Assembly (NCBI GenBank): GCA_002457315.1
Contig: NTKI01000006.1
Location: 1 to 64,000 of the forward strand
Direction: 5' to 3'
Origin: Rhodothermaeota bacterium MED-G19
GTDB lineage: Bacteria; Bacteroidota; Bacteroidia; Cytophagales; MED-G16
Length of the DNA stretch: 64,000 bases
In this document: one piece after another, positions 8,751 to 16,897 of the stretch
Numbering within the stretch: the first letter of the stretch is position 1
Layout: each line of letters begins with the position of its first letter
Program-made: the position numbers and the translations under genes
Notes under the pieces: model-generated
What the model was told of the DNA's origin: nothing
The model's input: the letters and a program-made list of their open reading frames with translations, nothing else
Databases searched by the model: none

Positions 8751-9858
8751 TTTTTTCAGTTATATAATCTGCTATTCTTTTTCCTTTGTCAGTTAATTTA
8801 ATTCTTGATTTATCATATGTAATCATTTTTTGTTTTTCAAAAAAAATTAAATTTTTTTCTTTTTCATTTAAGAAATCTTTTTTAAACCTTCTGTTTATTT
8901 CATTTACATTTATACCAGAAATTGTTCTTATTCTAGTTAGTATGTATTCATTGATGATTTCTTTTTCTGTTAATGTTTCTTTCTCATATACCCTAAGGTT
9001 ATTATTAATATTTTCTATATACTTTTTGTTATCTTTTATATTCCAGTACCTTCTTTTTTTATCATATGAGTGAGCACTTGGCCCATATCCATAATATTTC
9101 TCGCTTTTCCAATAATTTGAATTGTGTTTTGATTCATATTCTTTTCTTGCAAAGTTTGATATCTCATAGTTAATATAACCCATGGACTTCATTTTTTTTA
9201 GAATAATATCATACTGATTTAAGACATCATCATCCCCTGGTAAAATCATTTTGTTGTTTTTTACTAATTTGTAAAAAACTGTTCTCTTCTCTACTGTCAT
9301 ATTGTAAATTGAAATGTGAGGAGGATTTATCTCTTTTATTATATCTAAGTCTTTTCTAATGCTCTTCACATCAGAGTTTGGCGTCCCAAACATTAAATCA
9401 ACAGAAAAATTTTTAAATGTTTTTTTAATTTTTTTAATAGCATTATGGCTTTGCCTTGATGTATGTATTCTATTTAGTTTTTTTAAAATAGTATCATTAA
9501 ATGACTGAACGCCTAGACTTATCCTATTAAAGCCTATCTTTTTCCATCTCTCTAATTTATCAAAAGAAATATCATCAGGGTTTGCTTCAATTGTAACTTC
9601 ACAATTATTATTAATTTTAAATTTATCATTGATTTTGATTAAAACTTTATGAAGTAAATCTTCTTCTATAATTGATGGTGTTCCTCCACCAAAATATATA
9701 GTGGAGACGTCACTATATTTAAATTTTTTTTGATTGGCATCTATTTCAGTTATAATTGAACCAACTAATTCTGAATAATTACTTAATGTGCTAAAATGAA
9801 AATTACAATAATGACAAGCCATTTTACAGAATGGAATATGTATATAGATTCCTGGCAT
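8740..9858 (-). CDS. hemW: HemW-like radical SAM heme chaperone
   Basis: This 372-residue protein begins GIYIHIPFCKMACHYCNF, placing the radical-SAM cysteines at 11, 15 and 18 in a CxxxCxxCxF pattern. That pattern marks HemW rather than true HemN, which has CxxxCxxCxC. FGGGTPS near residue 53 and SLGVQSFND near 140 complete the SAM domain, and a HemN C-terminal domain follows. HemW homologues bind heme and deliver it to respiratory enzymes rather than oxidising coproporphyrinogen. Residues 1-10 are conserved in the family, so the start is firm, which forces a head-to-head overlap with the DUF4271 gene. Confidence 0.92.
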   Translation of the reverse strand: MPGIYIHIPFCKMACHYCNFHFSTLSNYSELVGSIITEIDANQKKFKYSDVSTIYFGGGTPSIIEEDLLHKVLIKINDKFKINNNCEVTIEANPDDISFDKLERWKKIGFNRISLGVQSFNDTILKKLNRIHTSRQSHNAIKKIKKTFKNFSVDLMFGTPNSDVKSIRKDLDIIKEINPPHISIYNMTVEKRTVFYKLVKNNKMILPGDDDVLNQYDIILKKMKSMGYINYEISNFARKEYESKHNSNYWKSEKYYGYGPSAHSYDKKRRYWNIKDNKKYIENINNNLRVYEKETLTEKEIINEYILTRIRTISGINVNEINRRFKKDFLNEKEKNLIFFEKQKMITYDKSRIKLTDKGKRIADYITEKIMY

Positions 9859-10599
9859 TTATTATTATCTTTTATTCAAACACAAAAAAAATCAATTTAT
9901 GATTATAACTCTATTTTATTATCTGTTTTTATTATTTCATTGGTTCTGACATATTACAAAATTAATTATCCTTTGTTCTTTAAAAGATATTTTAATATCA
10001 AAAACATTGTGTTTTTGGGGAGCAAAGAGGATTTTTTTTATCGCAGTCAATTTTTTTCATTGGCAAACATCCTCCCTCTTTTTATATATTCATTAGTAAT
10101 ATCTTTTTTTTCAATATATGTTTTTGAGGACTCAAATTTTATAGTTGTTGATTCAATAGGGAAATTTAATTTATTTCAGAAATGGATTCTCTTCTTGTTT
10201 CCCTTAATTCTTTTTATCTCTTTTAGAATAATTATTATTTTCATAGTCACCTATATTTTTAATTTTTCAAATCAGATCAGAAAGGTTTTTCTTTTAAACT
10301 TCTTAAGGCTCACTATTATTTTAAGCTTTGTCAATGTTTTTTTTTCCTATATAGTATATGAATTTTTTTCTTTTCAGGCAGCGTATAATTTTTTTACTGC
10401 AATGAAGCTGCTTGTAGTAATTATAAGACCACTGATATTATTTAATCACTTAAATAAAATATCTACAGAAAAAAGATCAAACCTTTTATTGGTTATTTTA
10501 ATAGCTGGTTTTATACCATCTGTATTATTTTTTGATATTGTTTTAATAGTTGATTTTTTTGATGAATTATTAGCATACCTCGATCTTGCTAATTTTTGA
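9838..10599 (+). CDS. DUF4271 family membrane protein
   Basis: This is a polytopic membrane protein of about 253 residues from the ATG at 9838. The frame stays open to an ATG at 9796, but those extra residues lie entirely antisense to the conserved start of hemW, so the shorter form is chosen. Six or more hydrophobic helices are visible. A conserved-looking SQFFSLANILPLFIYSL segment lies before helix 2, and the protein ends in an acidic tail. This fits DUF4271, a Bacteroidota family commonly encoded next to uroporphyrinogen-III synthase, as here. Its function is unknown; the position between hemW and hemD suggests a role around heme synthesis or trafficking. Confidence 0.75.
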   Translation: MYIDSWHLLLSFIQTQKKSIYDYNSILLSVFIISLVLTYYKINYPLFFKRYFNIKNIVFLGSKEDFFYRSQFFSLANILPLFIYSLVISFFSIYVFEDSNFIVVDSIGKFNLFQKWILFLFPLILFISFRIIIIFIVTYIFNFSNQIRKVFLLNFLRLTIILSFVNVFFSYIVYEFFSFQAAYNFFTAMKLLVVIIRPLILFNHLNKISTEKRSNLLLVILIAGFIPSVLFFDIVLIVDFFDELLAYLDLANF

Positions 10600-10637
10600 A
10601 ATCATTTCGTTAACTTTACAACTAATAAATTCATAAT

Positions 10638-11429
10638 ATGAGCGAGATTAAATACGATAAGAAAAGATTAAATCCTGTTAAATCAATTCTTGTTTCACAG
10701 CCTGACCCGAAGGATGATAATGCCCCTTTTTACCGTCTAGCTAGAAAATATGATTTAAAGATTCATTTTAAGCCCTTTATAAAAATTGATCCAGTTTCCA
10801 TTAAAGATTTCAGAAAACAAAAAATTAATATTTTAAATCATACTGCAATAATTTTTACTAGCAGAAATGCCGTTGATCATTTCTTTAGAATTGCAGAGGG
10901 AATGAATGTTACCGTGCCAACTGACATGAAATATTTTTGTAACTCTGAACAGACCGCAAATTATCTTCAGAAATATATAGTTATCAGAAAAAGAAAAATA
11001 TTCACTGGAGAGAGGACCATTGCCCAATTATTAGATTTGATGAAAGATGTGATGGTAAAATTTCCAGATGAAAAATATTTATTTCCATGTTCAAACATAA
11101 CAAGGGATACAATTTCACAGTTTTTAAAAGACAATGAGTGTACCTATTCTGAGGCTATAATTTACAATACCGTTCCCAGTGACCTAAAGCGATTAAAAAA
11201 GGTTTTCTATGATATTCTTGTGTTTTACACACCATATGGTATAGATTCTTTAGTTAAAAACTTTCCAGATTTTGAACAAAATAACACTAGGATTGCTGGT
11301 TTTGGCAAGAATACGGCTAAGGCTATTAAAGAAAATAATTTAAAGTTAGACATAAAGGCGCCCATGAAGGATGTGCCTTCTATGACAAGAGCAATTGAAT
11401 TATATATTAAGCAGTCTAATAATTTATAG
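10638..11429 (+). CDS. hemD: Uroporphyrinogen-III synthase
   Basis: This 263-residue protein matches the Bacteroidota form of HemD, which cyclises hydroxymethylbilane to uroporphyrinogen III in tetrapyrrole synthesis. Recognisable segments are VSQPDPKDDNAPFYRLA at the start, a TAIIFTSRNAVDHFF motif near residue 70, KYFCNSEQTANYLQKY near 98, and the VFYTPYGIDSLVKNFP segment near 196 that corresponds to the family's second-domain motif. HemD sequences diverge strongly, so the call rests on these lineage-typical motifs plus the DUF4271 neighbour. It is followed after five bases by a PorP/SprF gene, a frequent order in flavobacteria. Confidence 0.88.
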   Translation: MSEIKYDKKRLNPVKSILVSQPDPKDDNAPFYRLARKYDLKIHFKPFIKIDPVSIKDFRKQKINILNHTAIIFTSRNAVDHFFRIAEGMNVTVPTDMKYFCNSEQTANYLQKYIVIRKRKIFTGERTIAQLLDLMKDVMVKFPDEKYLFPCSNITRDTISQFLKDNECTYSEAIIYNTVPSDLKRLKKVFYDILVFYTPYGIDSLVKNFPDFEQNNTRIAGFGKNTAKAIKENNLKLDIKAPMKDVPSMTRAIELYIKQSNNL

Positions 11430-11434
11430 GATTA

Positions 11435-12385
11435 ATGAGGAATTTTTTATTAGTTTTTATTTTTTTCTTTCTTTCCCAAACTGGACTAAAAGCTCAACAA
11501 GATCCGTATTTTAGCACATACTTGGTAAACCCTTCTCTTATTAATTCGAGTCTCTCTTCAGTTTATGAAAACAATAATGCTACATTAGTTTATAGAAACC
11601 AATGGTCTAATTATAATCCTACTAATCTCTCAAGTGCATCTGAGTCTCCAACAACCGGAATGTTTTCACTTAATTTAAAAAGCAGAGATAAAGCTTACTC
11701 ATTTGGAATGAATATTATATCAGATAATTTAGGCCCTAAAGAGGTATTTAACATTTCGCCTTACTTTGGTATTAAGAAAAAAGTAAATAATTCTTATATA
11801 AGTTTTAGTATATCACCTTCATTTAAGAGTACAACATTAAATTTTGGTTCTTTGGTTTTTGTTAATCCAGATGATCCTTTTAATATAAAAAGAAGTGAGA
11901 CTCAGTCTAAACCTGATGTTGGATTGGGATTTTCATATTTTAACGAAAAGTTTTTAGTAAGTCTATCGGTAAAGAACCTTACAGAATCATCTTTTGACTT
12001 TGGTATAGATGACTTGAAAAATATAGAATTTAGAAATTTTTCTTTTTTGGGTAAATATTTGATTGAAGTTGATAGGGACTTAACAATTGAGCCATATTTA
12101 TTAGTTAGGTCTGACTTTACATCACATACTTTTGATGTTAGTGCGTTAGCTACTTATCAAAAAAAAATGAATATCGGAGCATCTTATAGGTATGATGAAG
12201 CCATTGTTGGATTCTTAGGTTATCATTTCTTAAAAAAGAACAAGTTATTTGTTGGTTATTCTTTTGATTACGTTGTACATAATGTAAACGCTAAGGCTCC
12301 AGTATCTCATGAACTTGTTGTCAGATATGACTTGCCAACCCCTCAGTTGAAAAAACCCATAAGAACACCAAGATTTATTTACTGA
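11435..12385 (+). CDS. PorP/SprF family type IX secretion outer-membrane protein
   Basis: This 316-residue protein has a cleavable signal peptide (about residues 3-20, LKAQ), then QDPYFSTYLVNPSLINSS. That is the hallmark N-terminal QDPxxSxY...NP motif of the PorP/SprF family. The remainder consists of alternating short strands ending in aromatic residues, typical of a small outer-membrane beta-barrel. Family members accompany the type IX secretion system; some bind periplasmic linker proteins to anchor cell-surface adhesins such as SprB. It stands directly upstream of gldK, with about 150 bases between them, as in many flavobacteria. Paralogues are common, so I give no specific gene symbol. 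Confidence 0.9.
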   Translation: MRNFLLVFIFFFLSQTGLKAQQDPYFSTYLVNPSLINSSLSSVYENNNATLVYRNQWSNYNPTNLSSASESPTTGMFSLNLKSRDKAYSFGMNIISDNLGPKEVFNISPYFGIKKKVNNSYISFSISPSFKSTTLNFGSLVFVNPDDPFNIKRSETQSKPDVGLGFSYFNEKFLVSLSVKNLTESSFDFGIDDLKNIEFRNFSFLGKYLIEVDRDLTIEPYLLVRSDFTSHTFDVSALATYQKKMNIGASYRYDEAIVGFLGYHFLKKNKLFVGYSFDYVVHNVNAKAPVSHELVVRYDLPTPQLKKPIRTPRFIY

Positions 12386-12438
12386 TTTTTTAATTTTTCA
12401 ATCACTTGATCAAATTTAGCTTTGAAAGATACTTTTAC

Positions 12439-12446
12439 TATATTTG
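12439..12446 (+). promoter_or_regulatory. Candidate -7 box upstream of gldK (distal)
   Basis: TATATTTG matches TAnnTTTG and has a TTTG 14 bases upstream (12421-12424), slightly closer than the usual -33 spacing. It would give an untranslated leader of roughly 90 bases for the gld operon. It competes with a second box nearer the start. Confidence 0.3.
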
Positions 12447-12511
12447 TCCAACTATCTAACTAAAAAATTTATCATTAAAAACAATAATTTAGATAATTTG
12501 AAGTTAAGTTT

Positions 12512-12519
12512 TAACTTTG
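12512..12519 (+). promoter_or_regulatory. Candidate -7 box immediately upstream of gldK
   Basis: TAACTTTG matches the Bacteroidota -7 consensus. Transcription would begin near base 12525, just before the ATG codons at 12529 and 12541. This argues against the TTG at 12517 as the gldK start. No -33 TTG is visible at standard spacing. Confidence 0.4.
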
Positions 12520-12540
12520 CGTTTAGTTATGTTTAAAGTC

Positions 12541-13566
12541 ATGAAAAAATTTTCAGGTTTAATATATACTCTATTGCTTCTATCATTGGGTGCTTGTGGC
12601 ATTCTTGGTGGCGGCTCAAGCAAGAAGAATCCGCGTGGACAATTAGTTGGAACTCTAGACAGAGATGGCTTTGAAATGTCAGCACAGTATGGTATGGTTT
12701 ATATTCCTACCGGGAGGTTTTATATGGGACAAGCTGATGAAAATATTCAATCGGATCAAAGTAACTTTAACAGACAAGTAACTATCAGCGCATTCTATAT
12801 GGATGACACTGAGATTACCAATGATGAATACAGACAGTTTATCCAGTTTATTGAAGAGAATCCAGATTATGAACTATCTGAGGGAATGACCCTTGAGGGA
12901 TTAAAACCTGATACTACTGTTTGGTCAAGTGACTTTACACATCATTATGGAGACCCTCTACTTGCTTATTATTGGTCACACCCCGCTTTTGATGACTATC
13001 CAGTTGTTGGTGTATCGTGGGAGTCATCAAGAGAATTTGCTAGGTGGAGAACAAGTTTCTTAAACGGTTATAGAAAAGAAGAAGGGCTTTTGCCTTTTCC
13101 TTCATTCAGATTGCCCACTGAAGCTGAATGGGAGTATGCTGCAAGGGGAGGAAGAGATAATGTTAAGTATCCTTGGGGAAATCCTTATACAAGAAATTCA
13201 AGAGGTTGTGTGCTGGCAAACTTTAAACCTGGAAGAGGAAATTATGTTGATGATGGGTATGCATACACATCTCCAGTTGGAGTATTCTTCCCTAATGATT
13301 TTGGTTTATATGATATGTCTGGTAATGTTGCTGAGTGGTGTGAGGACGCATATATAGATTCCTATAATCCAATTGTGTGGGATTTAAATCCAATTTACAG
13401 AGATGATACTAATGACAAGAAAGTTATTAGGGGAGGCTCTTGGAAAGATATTGCCTTTTTTATTGAGGTTGCAACAAGAACTTTTGAATATAAAGACTCA
13501 ACTAGAGCTTTTATAGGCTTTAGGACGGCAATGCCTCATTTAGGTAGAAACTTAGAAGGTTTATAG
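12541..13566 (+). CDS. gldK: Gliding/type IX secretion lipoprotein GldK
   Basis: GldK is the outer-membrane lipoprotein that, with GldN, forms the large periplasmic ring of the type IX secretion system. With the ATG at 12541 the protein has 341 residues and a classical lipoprotein signal ending LGAC (lipid-modified Cys19). An in-frame ATG at 12529 and TTG at 12517 also exist. The rest is a formylglycine-generating-enzyme/sulfatase-modifying-factor fold: MVYIPTGRFYMGQ, DDTEITNDEYRQF, LPTEAEWEYAARGG, MSGNVAEWCEDAY and GGSWKD. It heads the gldKLMN operon. Family members lost the copper-binding cysteine chemistry of true FGE enzymes and are structural. Confidence 0.95.
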   Translation: MKKFSGLIYTLLLLSLGACGILGGGSSKKNPRGQLVGTLDRDGFEMSAQYGMVYIPTGRFYMGQADENIQSDQSNFNRQVTISAFYMDDTEITNDEYRQFIQFIEENPDYELSEGMTLEGLKPDTTVWSSDFTHHYGDPLLAYYWSHPAFDDYPVVGVSWESSREFARWRTSFLNGYRKEEGLLPFPSFRLPTEAEWEYAARGGRDNVKYPWGNPYTRNSRGCVLANFKPGRGNYVDDGYAYTSPVGVFFPNDFGLYDMSGNVAEWCEDAYIDSYNPIVWDLNPIYRDDTNDKKVIRGGSWKDIAFFIEVATRTFEYKDSTRAFIGFRTAMPHLGRNLEGL

Positions 13567-13617
13567 AAAAAAGATTAATTTTAAATAAAAAGAAAAAATA
13601 ATTAAACAGTATAAAAA

Positions 13618-14367
13618 ATGATAACTAAGAAAAAATCAAGTAATCCTGTTCTGGCTTGGCTTCAGAATGAGGATAATATGAATGTGATTTATGGTTTAGG
13701 AGCTGCTGTAGTAATACTAGGAGCGCTCTTTAAATTACAGGGTTGGCCATTTGCTAACTTAATGTTAATAGTAGGTCTTGGGACAGAGGCGTTAATATTT
13801 ACTTTAAGTGCTTTTGACCCTCCAAGTAAACACGAGTGGGACTGGAGCAAAGTATACCCGGCATTGGGAACAGATGCTGAAGGAACTTCTGCATCGCAAG
13901 TGGGAAATATAATGAAAGAAGCTAAACTAGATCCGGCTGTACTTAAAAGTGTTGGAGACGGTATGAAGAAAATGGCTGCGCAAGCTACTAACATTAATGA
14001 TTTGGCTGGAGCTTCTGTTGCTGCTAAGGCTTATGAAAATAGCATAAAGGGAGCTACTGAGTCTCTTAACTCTGTTAATGAGTCTTACAGTACCATTTCA
14101 GCTACCGCAAAAGACTTAGCGTCTTCTACTTCAAGTGTGAAAGAAGCTGTAGGTTTAACCGAAGAATATAAAGAAAATTTAAAAAGTGCCTCAAGTTCAC
14201 TAGGTGCTATTGTTACGGCTTCAGGACAAATTACTGAGACTGCTACAAGTATGACTAAGGCTCAAAATGATGCTTTAAGATTGCAGAAAGAGTTACAAGA
14301 CCTTACTGAGAATTTAAATAAACTTAATAAGATTTATGTTGGTATGTATGATGCCATGCATAAGTAG
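13618..14367 (+). CDS. gldL: Type IX secretion motor protein GldL
   Basis: GldL is the cytoplasmic-membrane subunit that, with GldM, converts proton motive force into rotation to drive type IX secretion and gliding. This 249-residue copy has two transmembrane helices (about 24-43 and 46-66) separated by LQGWP, and a DPPSKHEWDW exit. It then has a long cytoplasmic domain rich in Ser/Ala/Lys heptads that ends in a coiled coil. Charged residues inside the helices, Lys39 and Glu57 (GLGTEALIF), correspond to those implicated in proton coupling in Flavobacterium GldL. It lies about 50 bases after gldK and 30 before gldM. Confidence 0.95.
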   Translation: MITKKKSSNPVLAWLQNEDNMNVIYGLGAAVVILGALFKLQGWPFANLMLIVGLGTEALIFTLSAFDPPSKHEWDWSKVYPALGTDAEGTSASQVGNIMKEAKLDPAVLKSVGDGMKKMAAQATNINDLAGASVAAKAYENSIKGATESLNSVNESYSTISATAKDLASSTSSVKEAVGLTEEYKENLKSASSSLGAIVTASGQITETATSMTKAQNDALRLQKELQDLTENLNKLNKIYVGMYDAMHK

Positions 14368-14397
14368 AAATTAAAATAACTTTTAAATAAATAAATT

Positions 14398-16005
14398 ATG
14401 GCTGGAGGAGATAGCCCTAGACAGAAAATGATTAACATGATGTACATTGTGTTAATTGCTATGTTAGCTCTTAATGTTGACACAAAGGTGTTAAAAAAGT
14501 TTATTTTAATAAACGAGAGTTTTGAGTCTACAAATAGTGAAAAAACTGTAGATAACTCTAATAAAGTAGAGACTATTAGAGCTGCGGTTGAAGAATCAGG
14601 TAACAGGAGTGAAGATATACGTGTGTTAACACTTTCTGAGTCAGTAAGAGAAAAGTCAAACGCTCTAATTAACCATATGGGTGATATTAAAAGCCTTATT
14701 GTAGAAGAGACTGGAGGAAAAGATTCTAAGACTGGTATCAAAGGTTATAAAAATATAGACTTTGTATATAGCTATATGAATAAAGATGAGAATAAAGACA
14801 ACCTAACTAACGGTGATGACTTACAAATATTGATAAATGAATTCTCTACTTTTGTTCTAGATTCAGTGTATAATGGTGACAAAGAATCTGGCATCCACGA
14901 TCTTGCAAGAAATGCTGATCAGATACCTATGTATGCTGATAACCCACCAACTGACCCTTCTTTTTCTACTTTAAATTTTGGTTTTGGTACTTCTGCTGGC
15001 GCGGGTCTTGCAACAATTAGTCAGCTTCAGGCAGAGGTTATAAATCTTGAGATTAAGGCGCTTGATAAACTTGCTGCTTCTGTGGGGGCTGCAGATTTAA
15101 AGTTTGATGTTGTCTCATTAACTACATTACCAGAACAGAAAGTTGTTGCAGCAGGTGCAAAATATAAGACTCAATTATTTTTATCTGCAGCTTCTTCAGC
15201 TATAGTTCCTACTATGACTGCTGATGGAGATACTTTAGAGGTGTCGAATGGAAGAGGTTATTATGAGTTTGTTGCTAAAGGAGGTAATTATGATGGAGAA
15301 GGATTATCAAAACAAAGTTATATTGGATCAATTAGTGTTACCCTTCCAGGAGGAAGAGATACAACTTTTATTGACACAGTTGAATATTTTGTTGCTAGAC
15401 CTGTTATCCAGATTCAATCTGCTTCAGTTCAAGCATTGTATTTTAATTGTGGTAATGAATTAACTGTTAATGTTCCAGCACTAGGATCAGAATATAATCC
15501 TACATTTTCTGCAAGAGGAGGAGATGTTGTTAGAGGTTCAAAGGCTGGTGTGGTAACTATCATACCAAAGTCTAAGAAGGTTGATCTTAATGTAAGTAAT
15601 GCTGGAAACTTTATAGGTTCTCAATCTTTTGGTGTAAGACAAATTCCCGCACCCGAGATAAAGGCAAGGATTAAAGGTAAAGAGATTGATGCTAAATCAG
15701 GTATCCCAGTTAGCACACCAAGTTTTAGCTTGGACGCAATTGCTGATGCGAGTTTTGCCGAATTTTTACCAAAAGACGCTAGATTTCAAGTTCGTGAGGC
15801 TGAAATTAACCTCGTTAGAGCAGGAAGAGGAGTATCTAGACAAAGGGTTAATAGTAAAAACGTTAACCTCAATAAACTTGCTGGTAAGAGGAAAGGAGAT
15901 AACATTGTTATTGAAATTAAAAAGGTAGCTAGAGCAAACTTTTTAGGAGAAGTTGAAGAATTTAAGAATTTTGCTCCTAGGTATATAACTATACCTTTAA
16001 AATAA
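14398..16005 (+). CDS. gldM: Type IX secretion motor protein GldM
   Basis: GldM forms the dimeric periplasmic shaft of the type IX motor, anchored by one helix that packs inside the GldL ring. The 535-residue protein begins MAGGDSPRQKMINMMYIVLIAM: a short cytoplasmic basic stretch, then one transmembrane helix (about 12-27). Four periplasmic domains are expected. The first is helical and contains the LSESVREKSNALINHMGDIK stretch. The rest are beta-rich, with GSISVTLPGGRDTTF near 320 and a basic C-terminal domain (VREAEINLVRAGRGV) that should face the GldK/GldN ring. The length is within the family range, and gldN follows after four bases. Confidence 0.95.
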   Translation: MAGGDSPRQKMINMMYIVLIAMLALNVDTKVLKKFILINESFESTNSEKTVDNSNKVETIRAAVEESGNRSEDIRVLTLSESVREKSNALINHMGDIKSLIVEETGGKDSKTGIKGYKNIDFVYSYMNKDENKDNLTNGDDLQILINEFSTFVLDSVYNGDKESGIHDLARNADQIPMYADNPPTDPSFSTLNFGFGTSAGAGLATISQLQAEVINLEIKALDKLAASVGAADLKFDVVSLTTLPEQKVVAAGAKYKTQLFLSAASSAIVPTMTADGDTLEVSNGRGYYEFVAKGGNYDGEGLSKQSYIGSISVTLPGGRDTTFIDTVEYFVARPVIQIQSASVQALYFNCGNELTVNVPALGSEYNPTFSARGGDVVRGSKAGVVTIIPKSKKVDLNVSNAGNFIGSQSFGVRQIPAPEIKARIKGKEIDAKSGIPVSTPSFSLDAIADASFAEFLPKDARFQVREAEINLVRAGRGVSRQRVNSKNVNLNKLAGKRKGDNIVIEIKKVARANFLGEVEEFKNFAPRYITIPLK

Positions 16006-16009
16006 AATT

Positions 16010-16897
16010 ATGAATAAAATAAATAAGATTCTTGTACTTTATTTTTTGCTTTCAGTTGTATCTGTAGATGAGACCTATTCTCAGGTAACATTTCAAGAAA
16101 CTACTGGATCAGAATCAAACGGATATAATCCATTGTCTTTAAGACAAGTACATGAATCTTATTTAATGTGGAAGAAAACTCTGTGGAGAAGAGTTGATCT
16201 TAAAGAAAAACAAAACAAACCTTTTTTTGCTAGAAATAGAGAGATGTCTAAAATAATTATAGATGCTGTAGAAAGAGGTGTTTTGATCCCCTATAGCAGT
16301 GACTCCGTTAATGATAGTAACGTAATGTCAAGAGAAGAATTTGTTGAGAACATACAACAGGTTGATGAGGAAGTTGAAGAAGAGGAAGGGTTTGATTTAG
16401 ATGATCCTTTTGCTTCCTTTGATGAAGCAGACCCATTTGCTGAGGAAGTTGAAGAAATTGAGACTGGACCAATTTTTATACCAAAAAGAGAGTTTTCTAT
16501 TTTTGAAATTAAAGAAGATTTATATTTTGACAGAATTCATTCAAGAATTTATTTTGATATTCAGGCCATTACAATGTTTTTGCCTGGTGATAGCTTTTAT
16601 AACCCTGCTGGATTCGAAAAGCCTATAGCGTCATTTAGATTTATTGATCTTTATAATCTATTTAAATCTATGCCAAAAGGAGCTATATGGTTTAATGAAA
16701 ACAACATTGCTCAACATAAGAATTTAGGAGATGCTTTTCTTTTAAGGTTATTTAAAGGAATCATAGTAAAAATTGCTAATGCGGATGACATAAGGGTATC
16801 TGAATTGTATGCTAGGTCTAGAAAAGAAGGGATTATGGCTAGCTTTAAGGTAGAGCAAGACCTTATGGAGTGGGAATCTAATCTATGGGAATATTAA
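16010..16897 (+). CDS. gldN: Type IX secretion ring protein GldN
   Basis: GldN is the soluble partner of GldK in the periplasmic ring of the type IX secretion system. This 295-residue copy has a signal peptide (about 1-25, ending YSQ). It also has the family landmarks PLSLRQVHESYLMWKKTLWR near residue 42, a RIHSRIYFDIQA core near 180 and an ARSRKEGIMASFKVEQDLMEWESNLWEY C-terminus. Residues about 117-151 form a very acidic stretch with repeated DPFA units (DDPFASFDEADPFAEE). It lies four bases after gldM, and its stop codon shares the palindrome TTAA with the stop of convergent uvrC. Confidence 0.92.
   Translation: MNKINKILVLYFLLSVVSVDETYSQVTFQETTGSESNGYNPLSLRQVHESYLMWKKTLWRRVDLKEKQNKPFFARNREMSKIIIDAVERGVLIPYSSDSVNDSNVMSREEFVENIQQVDEEVEEEEGFDLDDPFASFDEADPFAEEVEEIETGPIFIPKREFSIFEIKEDLYFDRIHSRIYFDIQAITMFLPGDSFYNPAGFEKPIASFRFIDLYNLFKSMPKGAIWFNENNIAQHKNLGDAFLLRLFKGIIVKIANADDIRVSELYARSRKEGIMASFKVEQDLMEWESNLWEY

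Noticed and set aside
8786-9073. Plus-strand hydrophobic frame inside hemW
   Set aside because: Reverse reading of Lys/Asn-rich codons yields false Phe/Leu/Ser-rich membrane proteins in AT-rich genomes; hemW on the other strand is certain.
12379-12459. Minus-strand open tail of 26 codons in the gap before gldK, reading like a protein C-terminus (WTNIVKVSFKAKFDQVIEKL)
   Set aside because: Stop codons occur just upstream in the same frame and no start codon is present. A 26-codon open stretch is not unusual here, so a gene remnant cannot be supported without comparison to relatives.
13136-13357. Extra plus-strand frames inside gldK, and similar ones inside gldM and gldN
   Set aside because: They are alternate-frame shadows of well-supported genes, with no homology and no plausible translation signals.
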